From CALXJM01 sp963930325 (GTDB taxonomy: Bacteria; Bacillota; Clostridia; TANB77; CAG-508): a stretch of DNA of 24,789 bases. This document shows positions 17,814-24,789 of this stretch, piece after piece. Position 1 is the stretch's first letter, and each line of letters begins with the position of its first letter. The notes under the pieces are model-generated. The model did no database searches. It saw only the letters and a program-made list of their open reading frames with translations, and was not told the origin of the DNA. The translations under genes and the position numbers were made by a program. The stretch covers positions 1 to 24,789 of the forward strand of contig CAWVME010000047.1 in the NCBI GenBank assembly GCA_963930325.1, given 5' to 3'.

Positions 17814-19352
17814 ATGTTAGCAATTATAAAAAGCATGGCATTGCATGGATTAGACGGATATTTAGTACAGGTACAAGTTGATGTATCTACAGGGTTACCT
17901 GGATGGGAAATGGTAGGACTTCCAGACACAAGTGTAAAAGAAGCAAAAGAAAGAGTAAAAACAGCTATTAAAAATGCAGGTGAAGAGTTTCCTAGCAGGA
18001 AAATTGTAGTAAACTTAGCACCAGCTTCTACAAAAAAGGAAGGAACATTTTTTGATTTAGCAATCGCTGTAGGGATTTTAGTTGCAACAGAAAGCATTGC
18101 AAATAAAAATTTAGAGAAAAGCATTTTTTTAGGAGAATTATTCTTAGATGGAACTATAAGTAAAGTAAACGGAGTTTTACCTATGTGCATAGAAGCTGTA
18201 AAATTAGGTATAAAAAGAGTAATATTGCCTAAAGATAATGCAAAAGAAGCAGCAGTTGTAAAAAACTTGGAAATAATACCAGTGGAAAATTTAATGCAAG
18301 TAATAAGATATTTAAATGGAGAAGAGGAAATACAAAAGGAAATAGTAAATATAGAAGAATTATTCAATCAAAATAAAAGTTATAAAATCGACTTTTCAGA
18401 AGTGAAAGGACAAGAAAATATAAAAAGGGCACTAGAAATAGCAGCAGCTGGAGCACATAATTGCCTTTTAATCGGAAGCCCGCGGTTCACGGAAAAACTA
18501 TGTTAGCAAGAAGAATTCCTACCATTTTGCCAGATTTAAATTTTGAAGAAGCTTTAGAAATTACAAAAATTCATAGTATTGCAGGACATATTGAAAGTAA
18601 ATGTTCTTTAATTACTACAAGACCATTCCGAGCGCCTCACCATACAGTATCTGCAATATCTTTAATTGGAGGAGGGAGAATACCAAAACCACGGAGAAAT
18701 TAGTTTAAGCCATTACGGGGTATTATTTTTAGATGAATTACCTGAATTTAATAAAAATACATTAGAGGTACTAAGAGGACCATTGGAAGATAAAATAGTG
18801 AGTATTAGCAGAATTAATGCAAGTTTAACATATCCTTGTAATTTCATGTTTATTGCCAGTATGAATCCATGCCCGTGTGGATATTATGGTTCTAAAGATA
18901 AGGAATGCACCTGTACATCAACAATGATACAAAAATATATGGGGAAAATTAGTGGCCCTTTACTAGATAGAATTGATATTCATATTGAAGTACAACCAGT
19001 AAAGTATGAAAAATTAGATTCCGTAAAAAAAGAGGAAACCTCTGAAGAAATTAAAAAAAGAGTAAATATAGCAAGAAATATACAAAAAGAGAGGTATAAG
19101 CAAGAAAGAGTATTTTCTAATGCAGATCTAACACCAAGACTGGTAGAAAAATATTGCAAATTAGAAGATTCAAGTAAAAAACTACTAAAAAAAGCTTTTG
19201 AAACATTAGGACTAAGTGCAAGAGCTCATGGAAGAATTTTAAAGGTAGCTCGAACTATTGCAGATTTAGAAAATTCAGAACAAATAAAAAAAGAACATAT
19301 AGCAGAAGCTATACAATATAGAAGTTTAGATAGAAAATATTGGGGAAGCTAA
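17814..19352 (+). CDS. comM: ComM/YifB-type Mg-chelatase-like AAA+ ATPase, with three +1 shifts
   Basis: ComM is a hexameric AAA+ helicase that promotes branch migration during integration of transformed DNA. Joining 17814-18482, 18484-18489, 18491-18691 and 18693-19352 gives 511 residues, against about 506 for E. coli YifB. The N-terminal Lon-like domain has GLPGWEMVGLPDTSVKEAKERV. Walker A is GSPGSGKT at 221-228. Gly224 and Gly226 of this loop are both at shift sites. The third shift supplies Gly293 in PKPGEISLSHYG, just before Walker B (VLFLDE, about 302-307). The NPCPCGYYG...CTCT cysteine motif and the C-terminal Mg_chelatase region (LSARAHGRILKVARTIADLE) follow. AGGAGGG precedes ATG 17814. 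Three skipped bases return the final segment to the starting frame. Without shifts only a 231-residue N-terminal fragment is made. Confidence 0.93.
18483..18485 (+). other. Apparent +1 frameshift site 4 (CCG-CGG-T)
   Basis: The zero-frame codons are AGC CCG CGG TTC. Skipping C18483 gives GGT TCA, that is the first glycine (Gly224) of the Walker A GxPGSGKT loop. The base after CGG is T, so a CGGA-specific quadruplet cannot explain all sites. Confidence 0.9.
18490..18492 (+). other. Apparent +1 frameshift site 5 (TCA-CGG-A)
   Basis: In the frame set by site 4 the codons are GGT TCA CGG AAA. Skipping C18490 gives GGA AAA ACT, that is Gly226-Lys-Thr, the invariant end of Walker A. It lies only 7 bases after site 4. 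Confidence 0.9.
18692..18694 (+). other. Apparent +1 frameshift site 6 (CCA-CGG-A)
   Basis: The codons are AAA CCA CGG AGA, with a stop at 18701-18703. Skipping C18692 gives GGA GAA ATT AGT, that is Gly293 in PGEIS, a near-invariant ComM segment. Confidence 0.9.
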
Positions 19353-19373
19353 TAAATTGTATGAGGAGAAGAT

Positions 19374-20237
19374 ATGAAAAAATATAAAATTATTACGCCT
19401 GTAGACATAAACTACCCGACAGCTTTAAAAACGATTGAAAATGTACCAAAACAGTTATATGTAATGGGAAATGAGGAAATATTAAACAATATTTGTTTTT
19501 CTATTATTGGATCTAGAAGCTGTACAGAAAAAGGAATAAAAATAGCAGAAGAAATGGCAAAAGAATTATGTGAATATAATGTATGTATTGTAAGTGGACT
19601 CGCATTAGGAATCGATACAGCTGCACATAGAGGGGCATTACTTGGAGGAGGAAAAACGATTGCTGTTTTAGGTGCCGGGTTTGAGTACATTTATCCAGAA
19701 GAGAATAAGCAATTAGTAGAAAACATTTTGGAAACTGGAGGAGCGCTTATTACAGAATATCCTCCTGGAGAACCTGTAAAATCAACACATTTTCCAAAGC
19801 GAAATCGAATTGTAAGTGGATTATCTATAGGAACGTTAGTTGTAGAAGCTCATTATAGAAGCGGAACGAGTATTACAGCAAGACTTGCATCAAAACAAGG
19901 CAGAAAGGTATTTGCCATACCTAGCGGGATTGATGAAAAATATGGGATTATCACAAATCAACTTATTAAAAATGGAGCTATATTAACAAGGAATATAGAT
20001 GATATTGTAAGAGAATATGATTTTTTACAAAAAATAGAAGAAAAAAAAGAAAGTAAATTAAGAATACCACTGGAATATAAAGAAATTTATGATATTTTAT
20101 CAATTAAAGAAATGCAGATAGAAGAAATTAAAAAGAGAAGCAAAAAAGATGTAAAGCAAATAAATTCTATGCTTACTATGATGGAGCTAGAAGGTTATAT
20201 AAAGCAATTGCCTGGAAAATTTTATACAAGAGGGTGA
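19374..20237 (+). CDS. dprA: DNA processing protein DprA (Smf)
   Basis: DprA binds incoming single-stranded DNA during transformation and loads RecA. The 287-residue product has the extended Rossmann fold: IIGSRSCTEKG (about 44-54), SGLALGIDTAAHRGAL (74-89), VLGAGFEYIYPEEN (98-111), FPKRNRIVSGLS (140-151) and EAHYRSGTSITAR (158-170). A C-terminal winged-helix-like part (about 225-287) includes MLTMMELEGYIKQLPGKFY. The N-terminal SAM-like domain of some members is absent. GAGGAG precedes ATG 19374. It begins 21 bases after comM and ends 6 bases before yraN, a common order that supports one DNA-processing operon. It contains no in-frame CGG. Confidence 0.95.
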   Translation: MKKYKIITPVDINYPTALKTIENVPKQLYVMGNEEILNNICFSIIGSRSCTEKGIKIAEEMAKELCEYNVCIVSGLALGIDTAAHRGALLGGGKTIAVLGAGFEYIYPEENKQLVENILETGGALITEYPPGEPVKSTHFPKRNRIVSGLSIGTLVVEAHYRSGTSITARLASKQGRKVFAIPSGIDEKYGIITNQLIKNGAILTRNIDDIVREYDFLQKIEEKKESKLRIPLEYKEIYDILSIKEMQIEEIKKRSKKDVKQINSMLTMMELEGYIKQLPGKFYTRG

Positions 20238-20243
20238 ATTTAT

Positions 20244-20600
20244 ATGTATGAAATACATAGAGTCGGAAAACGAGGAGAAGAAATTGCAGAAAAATATTTA
20301 AAGAAGCAAAGATATAAAATATTGGATAAGAATTTTCGATGCAAGCAGGGAGAAATAGATATAATTGCATTAGATAAAAATGAAATTGTTATTATAGAAA
20401 TAAAGACAAGAACTAGCGATACATTTGGTAAACCAATAGATGCGGTAAATACAAAAAAACAAAAACATATTTATAATGCAGCTAAATATTATTTATACAA
20501 AAACAAATTGGAAACAAAAGAAATTAGAATAGATGTAATAGAAATATACATAGAAGGGAAAAAAATAAAAATAAACCACATAAAAAAAGCAATTTTATAA
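20244..20600 (+). CDS. yraN: YraN/UPF0102 family nuclease-like protein
   Basis: This 118-residue protein has the UPF0102 layout, a small PD-(D/E)XK nuclease-like fold. GKRGEEIAEKYL opens it. The probable active-site strand has GEIDIIA with Asp39, then EIKTR with Glu52 and Lys54, followed by KKQKHIYNAAKYYL. Its role is not established, but it often sits beside dprA and comM, as here. The ribosome binding site (AGAGGGTG) overlaps the dprA stop, suggesting coupled translation. A convergent gene follows across a large hairpin. Confidence 0.93.
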   Translation: MYEIHRVGKRGEEIAEKYLKKQRYKILDKNFRCKQGEIDIIALDKNEIVIIEIKTRTSDTFGKPIDAVNTKKQKHIYNAAKYYLYKNKLETKEIRIDVIEIYIEGKKIKINHIKKAIL

Positions 20601-20631
20601 AATGTAAATCATATTCGTATTTTCAAAAAAA

Positions 20632-20698
20632 TAAAACTGCTTTTTAATATTTTCTAGTTTCTTATTTATAGAGTAGAAAATATTCCAAAAGCAGTTTA
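20632..20698 (-). terminator. Terminator between convergent yraN and the AI-2E family gene
   Basis: Left arm AAACTGCTTTT...AATATTTTCTA (20634-20656) pairs with TAGAAAATATT...AAAAGCAGTTT (20674-20697), with one two-base mismatch and a 17-base loop. On the minus strand the stem is followed by TTATTTTTTT, so it best fits the minus-strand gene; it may also stop yraN transcription. Confidence 0.7.
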
Positions 20699-20705
20699 TA
20701 TAAAC

Positions 20706-21836
20706 CTATGCTAAATTTTTATCCAATTGTTTTGAAGAAATAAAATCTTTTAAAAGTAATTTGATAGTTGTTGTAATAGGCACGGCTAAAAACATTCCAA
20801 GAATTCCAAAATAAGCTCCCCCAATGGTAACTGAAAATATAACTAAAATTGGACTTAAACTTAAAGAAGTTCCTAGAATTTTTGGATTAATAATATTTGC
20901 ATCTATTTGTTGCAAAATAATAGTTATAATTCCCATCCATATAGCCTGACCTAAACCACCTGTAAAAATGGTAATTAAGATGGCTATAGCAACAGCGACA
21001 ATTGCTCCAAAATAAGGAATAATGTTAAATAATCCAATCATAAATCCTAGTAAAACGGCATACTTTATTCCCATTAAGGACATTGCAATTGATAAAATAG
21101 TACCAACAACAAAACCATCAAATATTTGGCTAGAAATAAATTTAAAGAATATTTCGTTAATTTTTTCGAAATAATAACCTAATTTTTTACTAGTTTCTTC
21201 CTTAAAAATACTTCTAGAAAGACTACGCACAAATTGCATAATTTCAGTTCTTTCTATCAAAAGATAGATAGAAACAACGATTGTAACAAAAACAGTAAAT
21301 AAAACATTAACTATCCCAATAGCACCTTTTATGTAGTTTAAGAGATTTTCTAAACTAAATATAGAACTAATATCAATATTTTGAATAGAAGAAATTATAT
21401 CTTGAAGATTAAGCTCATTAATCCAAGAATCTTCTGGTAAATTTTCTACATATGAAATGGCATTATTATAGTAATTTGGTAGATTACTAGCAAGCTCAAG
21501 CAAGCTTTCAGATACAATTGGAAGAATTACATTAAATAAAATAATAATGACACAAAATGCAATAAAATAAATCGTAAAAACGCTTAAAACTCTAGAATGT
21601 TTTTTTAATAAATTGAATTTTCTTTTTTTATAAAGTTGCTCTACTCTTTTACAAGGAATATAAAATAAATAAGCAATAATAACAGCCAATATGAAAGGCA
21701 TAAGCAAATTAAAAAGATTTCTAAGCCAATTTGTAATATCGGTAAAATTATCTAATGTTTTATATACAAAAATAACTGCTACAGCAAAGGTAAACCAATA
21801 CAGCCACTTTGTCCAAATACGATTTTTTTCTCCCAT
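20706..21836 (-). CDS. AI-2E transporter family (UPF0118/PerM-like) membrane protein
   Basis: This 376-residue protein has the family layout. Two N-terminal membrane helices (WLYWFTFAVAVIFVYKTL, then NLLMPFILAVIIAYLFY) are followed by a third helix, a soluble segment (LASNLPNYYNNAISYVENLP) and a second helical group. The conserved core GFMIGLFNIIPYFGAIVA leads to the C-terminal GIITIILQQIDANIINPKILG. Members export small molecules or Na+; the name AI-2E comes from one case and does not show the substrate here. The start is ATG at 21836, with GGAGGT four bases upstream; the in-frame ATG at 21848 overlaps that site. It lies 62 bases after exodeoxyribonuclease III on the same strand and may be co-transcribed with it. 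Confidence 0.9.
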   Translation of the reverse strand: MGEKNRIWTKWLYWFTFAVAVIFVYKTLDNFTDITNWLRNLFNLLMPFILAVIIAYLFYIPCKRVEQLYKKRKFNLLKKHSRVLSVFTIYFIAFCVIIILFNVILPIVSESLLELASNLPNYYNNAISYVENLPEDSWINELNLQDIISSIQNIDISSIFSLENLLNYIKGAIGIVNVLFTVFVTIVVSIYLLIERTEIMQFVRSLSRSIFKEETSKKLGYYFEKINEIFFKFISSQIFDGFVVGTILSIAMSLMGIKYAVLLGFMIGLFNIIPYFGAIVAVAIAILITIFTGGLGQAIWMGIITIILQQIDANIINPKILGTSLSLSPILVIFSVTIGGAYFGILGMFLAVPITTTIKLLLKDFISSKQLDKNLA

Positions 21837-21898
21837 AAAGACCTCCATTTCTGTTTAAGCAATTAAATGCTCAGCTAAAATTTTTAAATAAAACCCAT

Positions 21899-22675
21899 TT
21901 AATTGAGAGAATGAATGAGGTTTTCATTTATTATTAATTCAACAGGACAATGATCACTACCGAAAATATCTTTATGTATTTTTACGTCTTTAATAGTATT
22001 TTTTAAACATTCAGAAACAATAAAATAATCAATTCTCCAACCAATGTTTTTTTCTCTTGCTTTCATCATATAAGACCACCAAGTATAACAATCTGTTTCA
22101 GTAGGATATAAATAACGATAAGTATCAATAAAACCAGAAGAAAGTAAAAGAGTCATTTTTTCTCTTTCTTCATCTGTGAACCCAGCATTTCTATGATTTG
22201 TCTTAGGATTTTTTAAATCAATTTCTTCATGAGCAACATTCAAATCTCCACACATGATTACCGGTTTAGTTTTATTTAAAGTAAGTAAATAATCTCTAAG
22301 TGCGTCTTCAAACCCCATTCTATAAGAAAGTCTTGTAAGTTCACGTTGAGAATTTGGAGTATATACTGTAACTACATAAAAGTTTTCAAATTCTAATGTG
22401 ATTACTCTCCCTTCTTGATCATATTCTTCTACTCCTATACCAAAAGAAACGCAAATAGGTTCTTTTTTTGTAAAAATTGCAGTACCAGAATATCCTTTTT
22501 TGAGGGCACTATTAAAATAGTAGTGATATTTTGGAAGAGGAAAATCTAGTTGCTCTAATTGCATTTTAGTTTCTTGAATACAAAAAATATCTGCATCTAT
22601 TTGATTAAAAAAATCTTCAAAGCCTTTTTTATAAACAGCACGTAAACCGTTTACATTCCACGTAATAAGATTCAC
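21899..22675 (-). CDS. xth: Exodeoxyribonuclease III (AP endonuclease)
   Basis: This enzyme cuts DNA at abasic sites and degrades 3' ends in base-excision repair. The 258-residue product has all family motifs in order: LITWNVNGLRA (Asn metal ligand), FCIQETKMQ (Glu metal ligand), VTVYTPNSQ, CGDLNVAHEEIDLKNP (catalytic Asp and Asn), WWSYMMKAREKNIGWRIDYF, and SDHCPV (catalytic His). I chose the GTG at 22675 because GGAGG lies 5 bases before it and the family begins MxLITWNVNG. The in-frame ATG at 22687 overlaps this ribosome binding site. No frameshift is present. Confidence 0.95.
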   Translation of the reverse strand: MNLITWNVNGLRAVYKKGFEDFFNQIDADIFCIQETKMQLEQLDFPLPKYHYYFNSALKKGYSGTAIFTKKEPICVSFGIGVEEYDQEGRVITLEFENFYVVTVYTPNSQRELTRLSYRMGFEDALRDYLLTLNKTKPVIMCGDLNVAHEEIDLKNPKTNHRNAGFTDEEREKMTLLLSSGFIDTYRYLYPTETDCYTWWSYMMKAREKNIGWRIDYFIVSECLKNTIKDVKIHKDIFGSDHCPVELIINENLIHSLN

Positions 22676-22716
22676 AACAACCTCCATTCAAACAAAATTA
22701 TAATAATCTAAATAAC

Positions 22717-22745
22717 ATTATACAGCAAATAAGAGAAAAATACAA
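22717..22745 (-). promoter_or_regulatory. Candidate promoter of exodeoxyribonuclease III
   Basis: On the minus strand TTGTAT (22745-22740) and TATAAT (22722-22717) are 17 bases apart. The -10 box is perfect and the -35 box is weak. A second TATAAT at 22702-22697 lies closer to the gene. Confidence 0.45.
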
Positions 22746-22811
22746 GAAAAGTAACCATTTTAAGTAAATAGAATATATTATAGCAAGACATATTTTTAGG
22801 AGGAAATAAGC

Positions 22812-23579
22812 ATGCAAGAAGTGTTAAAGCTAGAAAAAGTAAGCAAGAGATATCAGGCAAAAAACGGAGAGGTAGAAGCACTTAAGGACATTAGTTTCGA
22901 AGTATATGAGGGAGAATTTGTTAGTATCATAGGACCTAGTGGATGTGGAAAATCAACTCTATTGTCTATTATAGCAGGACTAGAAGAAAAAACATCTGGA
23001 ACGATTTATATAGATGGAAAGGAAACAAATCAAGTTACTAGCGAAATTGGATACATGCTGCAAAAAGATAGTTTATTAGAATGGAGAAATATCTACAACA
23101 ATATTATGATAGGACTGGAAATAAGGCATTGCAAAACAAAAGAAAATGAAGAATATGCACAGAACCTATTAAAAAAATATCATTTATATGATTTTAAAGA
23201 TAAGTTTCCTTCTCAATTATCCGGAGGCATGAGGCAAAGAGCAGCGCTAATTCGTACTTTAGCTATTAGACCCAAAATTTTATTATTAGATGAAGCATTT
23301 TCTGCATTAGATTATCAAACAAGAATTGCAGTAACAAAAGATATATATGATATTTTAAAAAATGAAAAAATAACAGCACTTATGGTAACACACGATATAT
23401 CCGAAAGCATTAGTATGTCTGATAGAATAGTGGTTTTAAGCAAAAGACCAGGAACTATCAAAAGTATACACAAGATTGATTTTGAAATACCAAATAGAAC
23501 ACCGATAAATTGTCGAGAAAGTGCAAAATTTAGTAAATACTTCGACAGTTTGTGGAAGGAGCTGGATGTACATGCGTAA
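22812..23579 (+). CDS. ABC importer ATPase (NitT/TauT/SsuB-ThiZ type)
   Basis: This 255-residue protein energises a small-molecule importer at the inner face of the membrane. Motifs are complete: Walker A GPSGCGKST (41-49), Q-loop Gln84 in MLQKDSLLEW, signature LSGGMRQR (136-143), Walker B ILLLDEAFSALD (156-167) and His194 in VTHD. The LQKDSLLEWRN stretch after the Q-loop is typical of the nitrate/sulfonate/taurine and thiamine-precursor group. AGGAGG precedes ATG 22812. The end overlaps the permease start by a few bases, so the genes are translationally coupled. I see no riboswitch in the 120-base leader, so the substrate is not indicated. Confidence 0.93.
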   Translation: MQEVLKLEKVSKRYQAKNGEVEALKDISFEVYEGEFVSIIGPSGCGKSTLLSIIAGLEEKTSGTIYIDGKETNQVTSEIGYMLQKDSLLEWRNIYNNIMIGLEIRHCKTKENEEYAQNLLKKYHLYDFKDKFPSQLSGGMRQRAALIRTLAIRPKILLLDEAFSALDYQTRIAVTKDIYDILKNEKITALMVTHDISESISMSDRIVVLSKRPGTIKSIHKIDFEIPNRTPINCRESAKFSKYFDSLWKELDVHA

Positions 23580-24381
23580 AAAAAATATATCGGCAGATAG
23601 AAAAAGATACTTAGGAAAAATTAAGAAAGAAAAAATTATTATACTAATTACACAAATTTTGTTATTAGCAGCTATTATTATCATTTGGGAGGTAGCAGCA
23701 AATCTTGGATTTATAGATAGTTTTATAACAAGCCAACCAAGTCGTATTCTAAATACATTTCTAAATTTAGGTTCAAATGGGCTTTTGGAACATATAGGAG
23801 TTACCTGCACAGAAACAATTATAGGATTTTTATCAGGAGCTTTTTTAGGAGTTATAATAGCAATTATATTATGGTCCTCTAAGTTTTTATCTAGAGTCTT
23901 GGAACCATTTTTAGTAGTACTAAACAGTTTGCCCAAAGTTGCTTTAGGACCTGTAATTATCATATGGGTAGGTGCAGGAATGCCAGCAATTATTGTAATG
24001 GCATTAGCTATTTCTTTAATTGTAACTACTTTGCAAATATTAAATGGCTTTGAAAATACAGACAAAGAAAAAATAAAAATGGTGCAAACTTTTGGAGCAA
24101 ATAAATTTCAAGTCTTAACAAAAGTTATTATTCCAGCCAATATATCAACTTTTATTAATTCACTCAAAATTAATATAGGATTATCTCTTGTTGGAGTAAT
24201 TTCAGGAGAATTTTTGGTATCTAAAGCTGGAATTGGATATCTAATTGTTTATGGAGGGCAAGTATTTAAATTAGATTTGGTCATGGCAAGTGTAATTTTA
24301 TTAGGATTGGTAGCAGCTATAATGTATCAATCTATTGTAATCTTAGAAAAGATTATATTAAAAACAAATAAATTTAAATAA
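23572..24381 (+). CDS. ABC importer permease (NitT/TauT/SsuC-ThiX type)
   Basis: This 269-residue membrane protein has about six helices of the binding-protein-dependent transport fold. The first spans about IIILITQILLLAAIIIIWEV. The coupling (EAA-like) loop is the part reading TFGANKFQVLTKVIIPAN, which docks on the ATPase. Also typical are TSQPSRILNTF near the start, NSLPKVALGPVIIIWVGAG, and the GVISGEFLVSKAGIGYLI end region. ATG 23572 overlaps the ATPase stop by 8 bases. An in-frame ATG at 23566, closer to the AAGGAG site, is also possible and would add two residues. It lies 21 bases before the binding-protein gene. Confidence 0.92.
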   Translation: MRKKNISADRKRYLGKIKKEKIIILITQILLLAAIIIIWEVAANLGFIDSFITSQPSRILNTFLNLGSNGLLEHIGVTCTETIIGFLSGAFLGVIIAIILWSSKFLSRVLEPFLVVLNSLPKVALGPVIIIWVGAGMPAIIVMALAISLIVTTLQILNGFENTDKEKIKMVQTFGANKFQVLTKVIIPANISTFINSLKINIGLSLVGVISGEFLVSKAGIGYLIVYGGQVFKLDLVMASVILLGLVAAIMYQSIVILEKIILKTNKFK

Positions 24382-24402
24382 GCGTTAGGAGGAAATAGCC
24401 AA

Positions 24403-24789
24403 GTGAAAAAAACAGTGATTATACTCATTATTATTGCACTCATATTAGTGAGTGTTATTGTTGGAATAAAAATTACAAAAAACAAAAATAGTGACACACA
24501 AACAGCAGAAAAGAAATTAATTCAAGTTAATGAAGTAACCCGTTCAGTATTTTATGCACCACAATATGCAGCAATTAGTTTGGGATATTTTGCAAACGAA
24601 GGGTTAGAAATAGAGTTAACAACAGGTCAGGGAGCAGATGCAGTTATGACAGCAGTTTTAGCAAATCAGTGTGATATCGGATTTGCAGGACCAGAGGCAT
24701 CAATTTATGTATATAATGAAGGAAAAGAAGATTATACACAAGTATTTGCGCAATTAACTAAAAAAGATGGTTCATTTTTAGTTAGCAGA
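24403..24789 (+). CDS. ABC importer substrate-binding protein (NMT1/THI5-like), cut by the window end
   Basis: Only the first 129 residues are inside the window, with no stop codon. A GTG start at 24403 follows AGGAGG (24387-24392). An N-terminal hydrophobic segment (about residues 4-23) acts as signal or membrane anchor; I see no lipobox cysteine. The rest reads VTRSVFYAPQYAAISLGYFANE, split here by FYAP, then GADAVMTAVLANQCDIGFAGPEAS. This is the family pattern of NMT1/THI5-like and SsuA/TauA binding proteins, where the ligand is bound between two lobes. Members bind pyrimidine thiamine precursors, sulfonates or nitrate; the ligand cannot be set from this part. It completes the importer with the two genes before it. 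Confidence 0.88.
   Translation, partial: MKKTVIILIIIALILVSVIVGIKITKNKNSDTQTAEKKLIQVNEVTRSVFYAPQYAAISLGYFANEGLEIELTTGQGADAVMTAVLANQCDIGFAGPEASIYVYNEGKEDYTQVFAQLTKKDGSFLVSR

Noticed and set aside
6011..18694. Random sequencing error
   Set aside because: Random indels would differ in base, context and phase, and would favour the many A and T runs, which are all in frame. A systematic C-before-GG artefact cannot be excluded and is kept as the main alternative.
6011..18694. CGG reassigned to another amino acid (such as Trp or Gln, as reported in some bacteria)
   Set aside because: Reading CGG as any single residue keeps the zero frame, loses the family match at once and runs into a nearby stop (15-90 bases at sites 1, 2, 3, 4 and 6).
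6011..18694. Classic programmed +1 shift as in prfB (SD-like element plus stop codon)
   Set aside because: No stop codon is at the shift, and I see no SD-like sequence at a fixed distance; AGGGG before site 2 is the only hint.
4415..19352. The four broken genes as ordinary pseudogenes
   Set aside because: All six breaks have the same form (C before in-phase GGN). Everything else in the genes is intact, with full-length domains and normal stops, and no other kind of lesion (nonsense, deletion, other indel) is seen.
22688..22811. TPP or other riboswitch before the ABC importer
   Set aside because: The leader is about 120 bases of AT-rich sequence without conserved riboswitch cores or a terminator hairpin.
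1..24789. tRNA, rRNA, insertion sequences, phage genes or origin
   Set aside because: I saw no tRNA-like cloverleaf with a TTCGA arm, no transposase or integrase, and no rRNA sequence. The tRNA that could explain the CGG shift is therefore not in this window.

Overview
The window is AT-rich DNA with strong GGAGG-type ribosome binding sites. It carries a sporulation gene (spoIIE) and a comM-dprA-yraN cluster, and its codon use is dominated by AGA, GAA and AAA. This points to a spore-forming (or formerly spore-forming) member of the Clostridia, probably a low-GC uncultivated lineage; the assignment is inference.

Layout. 115-9383: two giant cell-surface proteins. The first has DUF11-like and SdrD_B-like domains; the second has a likely thioester domain followed by tandem CnaB/SpaA-like domains. 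Both end in a C-terminal membrane anchor without LPXTG. 9651-12099: spoIIE, convergent with an acyl-ACP thioesterase (12151-12870, minus). 13016-15743: a membrane-anchored WG-repeat protein, acpS and tatD. 15744-15963: a structured intergenic stretch with short repeats. 15964-16515: lemA (minus). 16793-17722: a G5/3D-domain cell-wall protein behind a textbook sigma-A promoter. 17814-20600: comM-dprA-yraN (DNA uptake and processing). 20706-22675: an AI-2E family membrane protein and exodeoxyribonuclease III, both minus. 22812-24789: a NitT/TauT/thiamine-precursor-type ABC importer (ATPase, permease, and a substrate-binding protein cut by the window end).

Central observation. Four genes (the second surface protein, spoIIE, tatD, comM) look frameshifted at six places. 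At all six the break is the same: a complete codon, one extra C, then a GGN glycine codon, so the ribosome meets an in-frame CGG. Skipping the C (+1) restores the family sequence with Gly at that position. Two of the six lie 7 nt apart inside the ComM Walker A loop. I checked CGG by eye through about 7,700 codons of all the genes here. Every in-frame CGG is one of these six sites, and none is read as arginine, whereas CGT and CGA are used for Arg. This suggests that CGG has lost its arginine meaning in this organism and acts as a +1 frameshift signal read as glycine (C skipped, or CGGN decoded as a quadruplet). The main alternative is a systematic C-insertion artefact before GG. Raw reads, the genome-wide codon count, the tRNA set and proteomics would settle it. 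The four genes are annotated below as single shifted CDSs.
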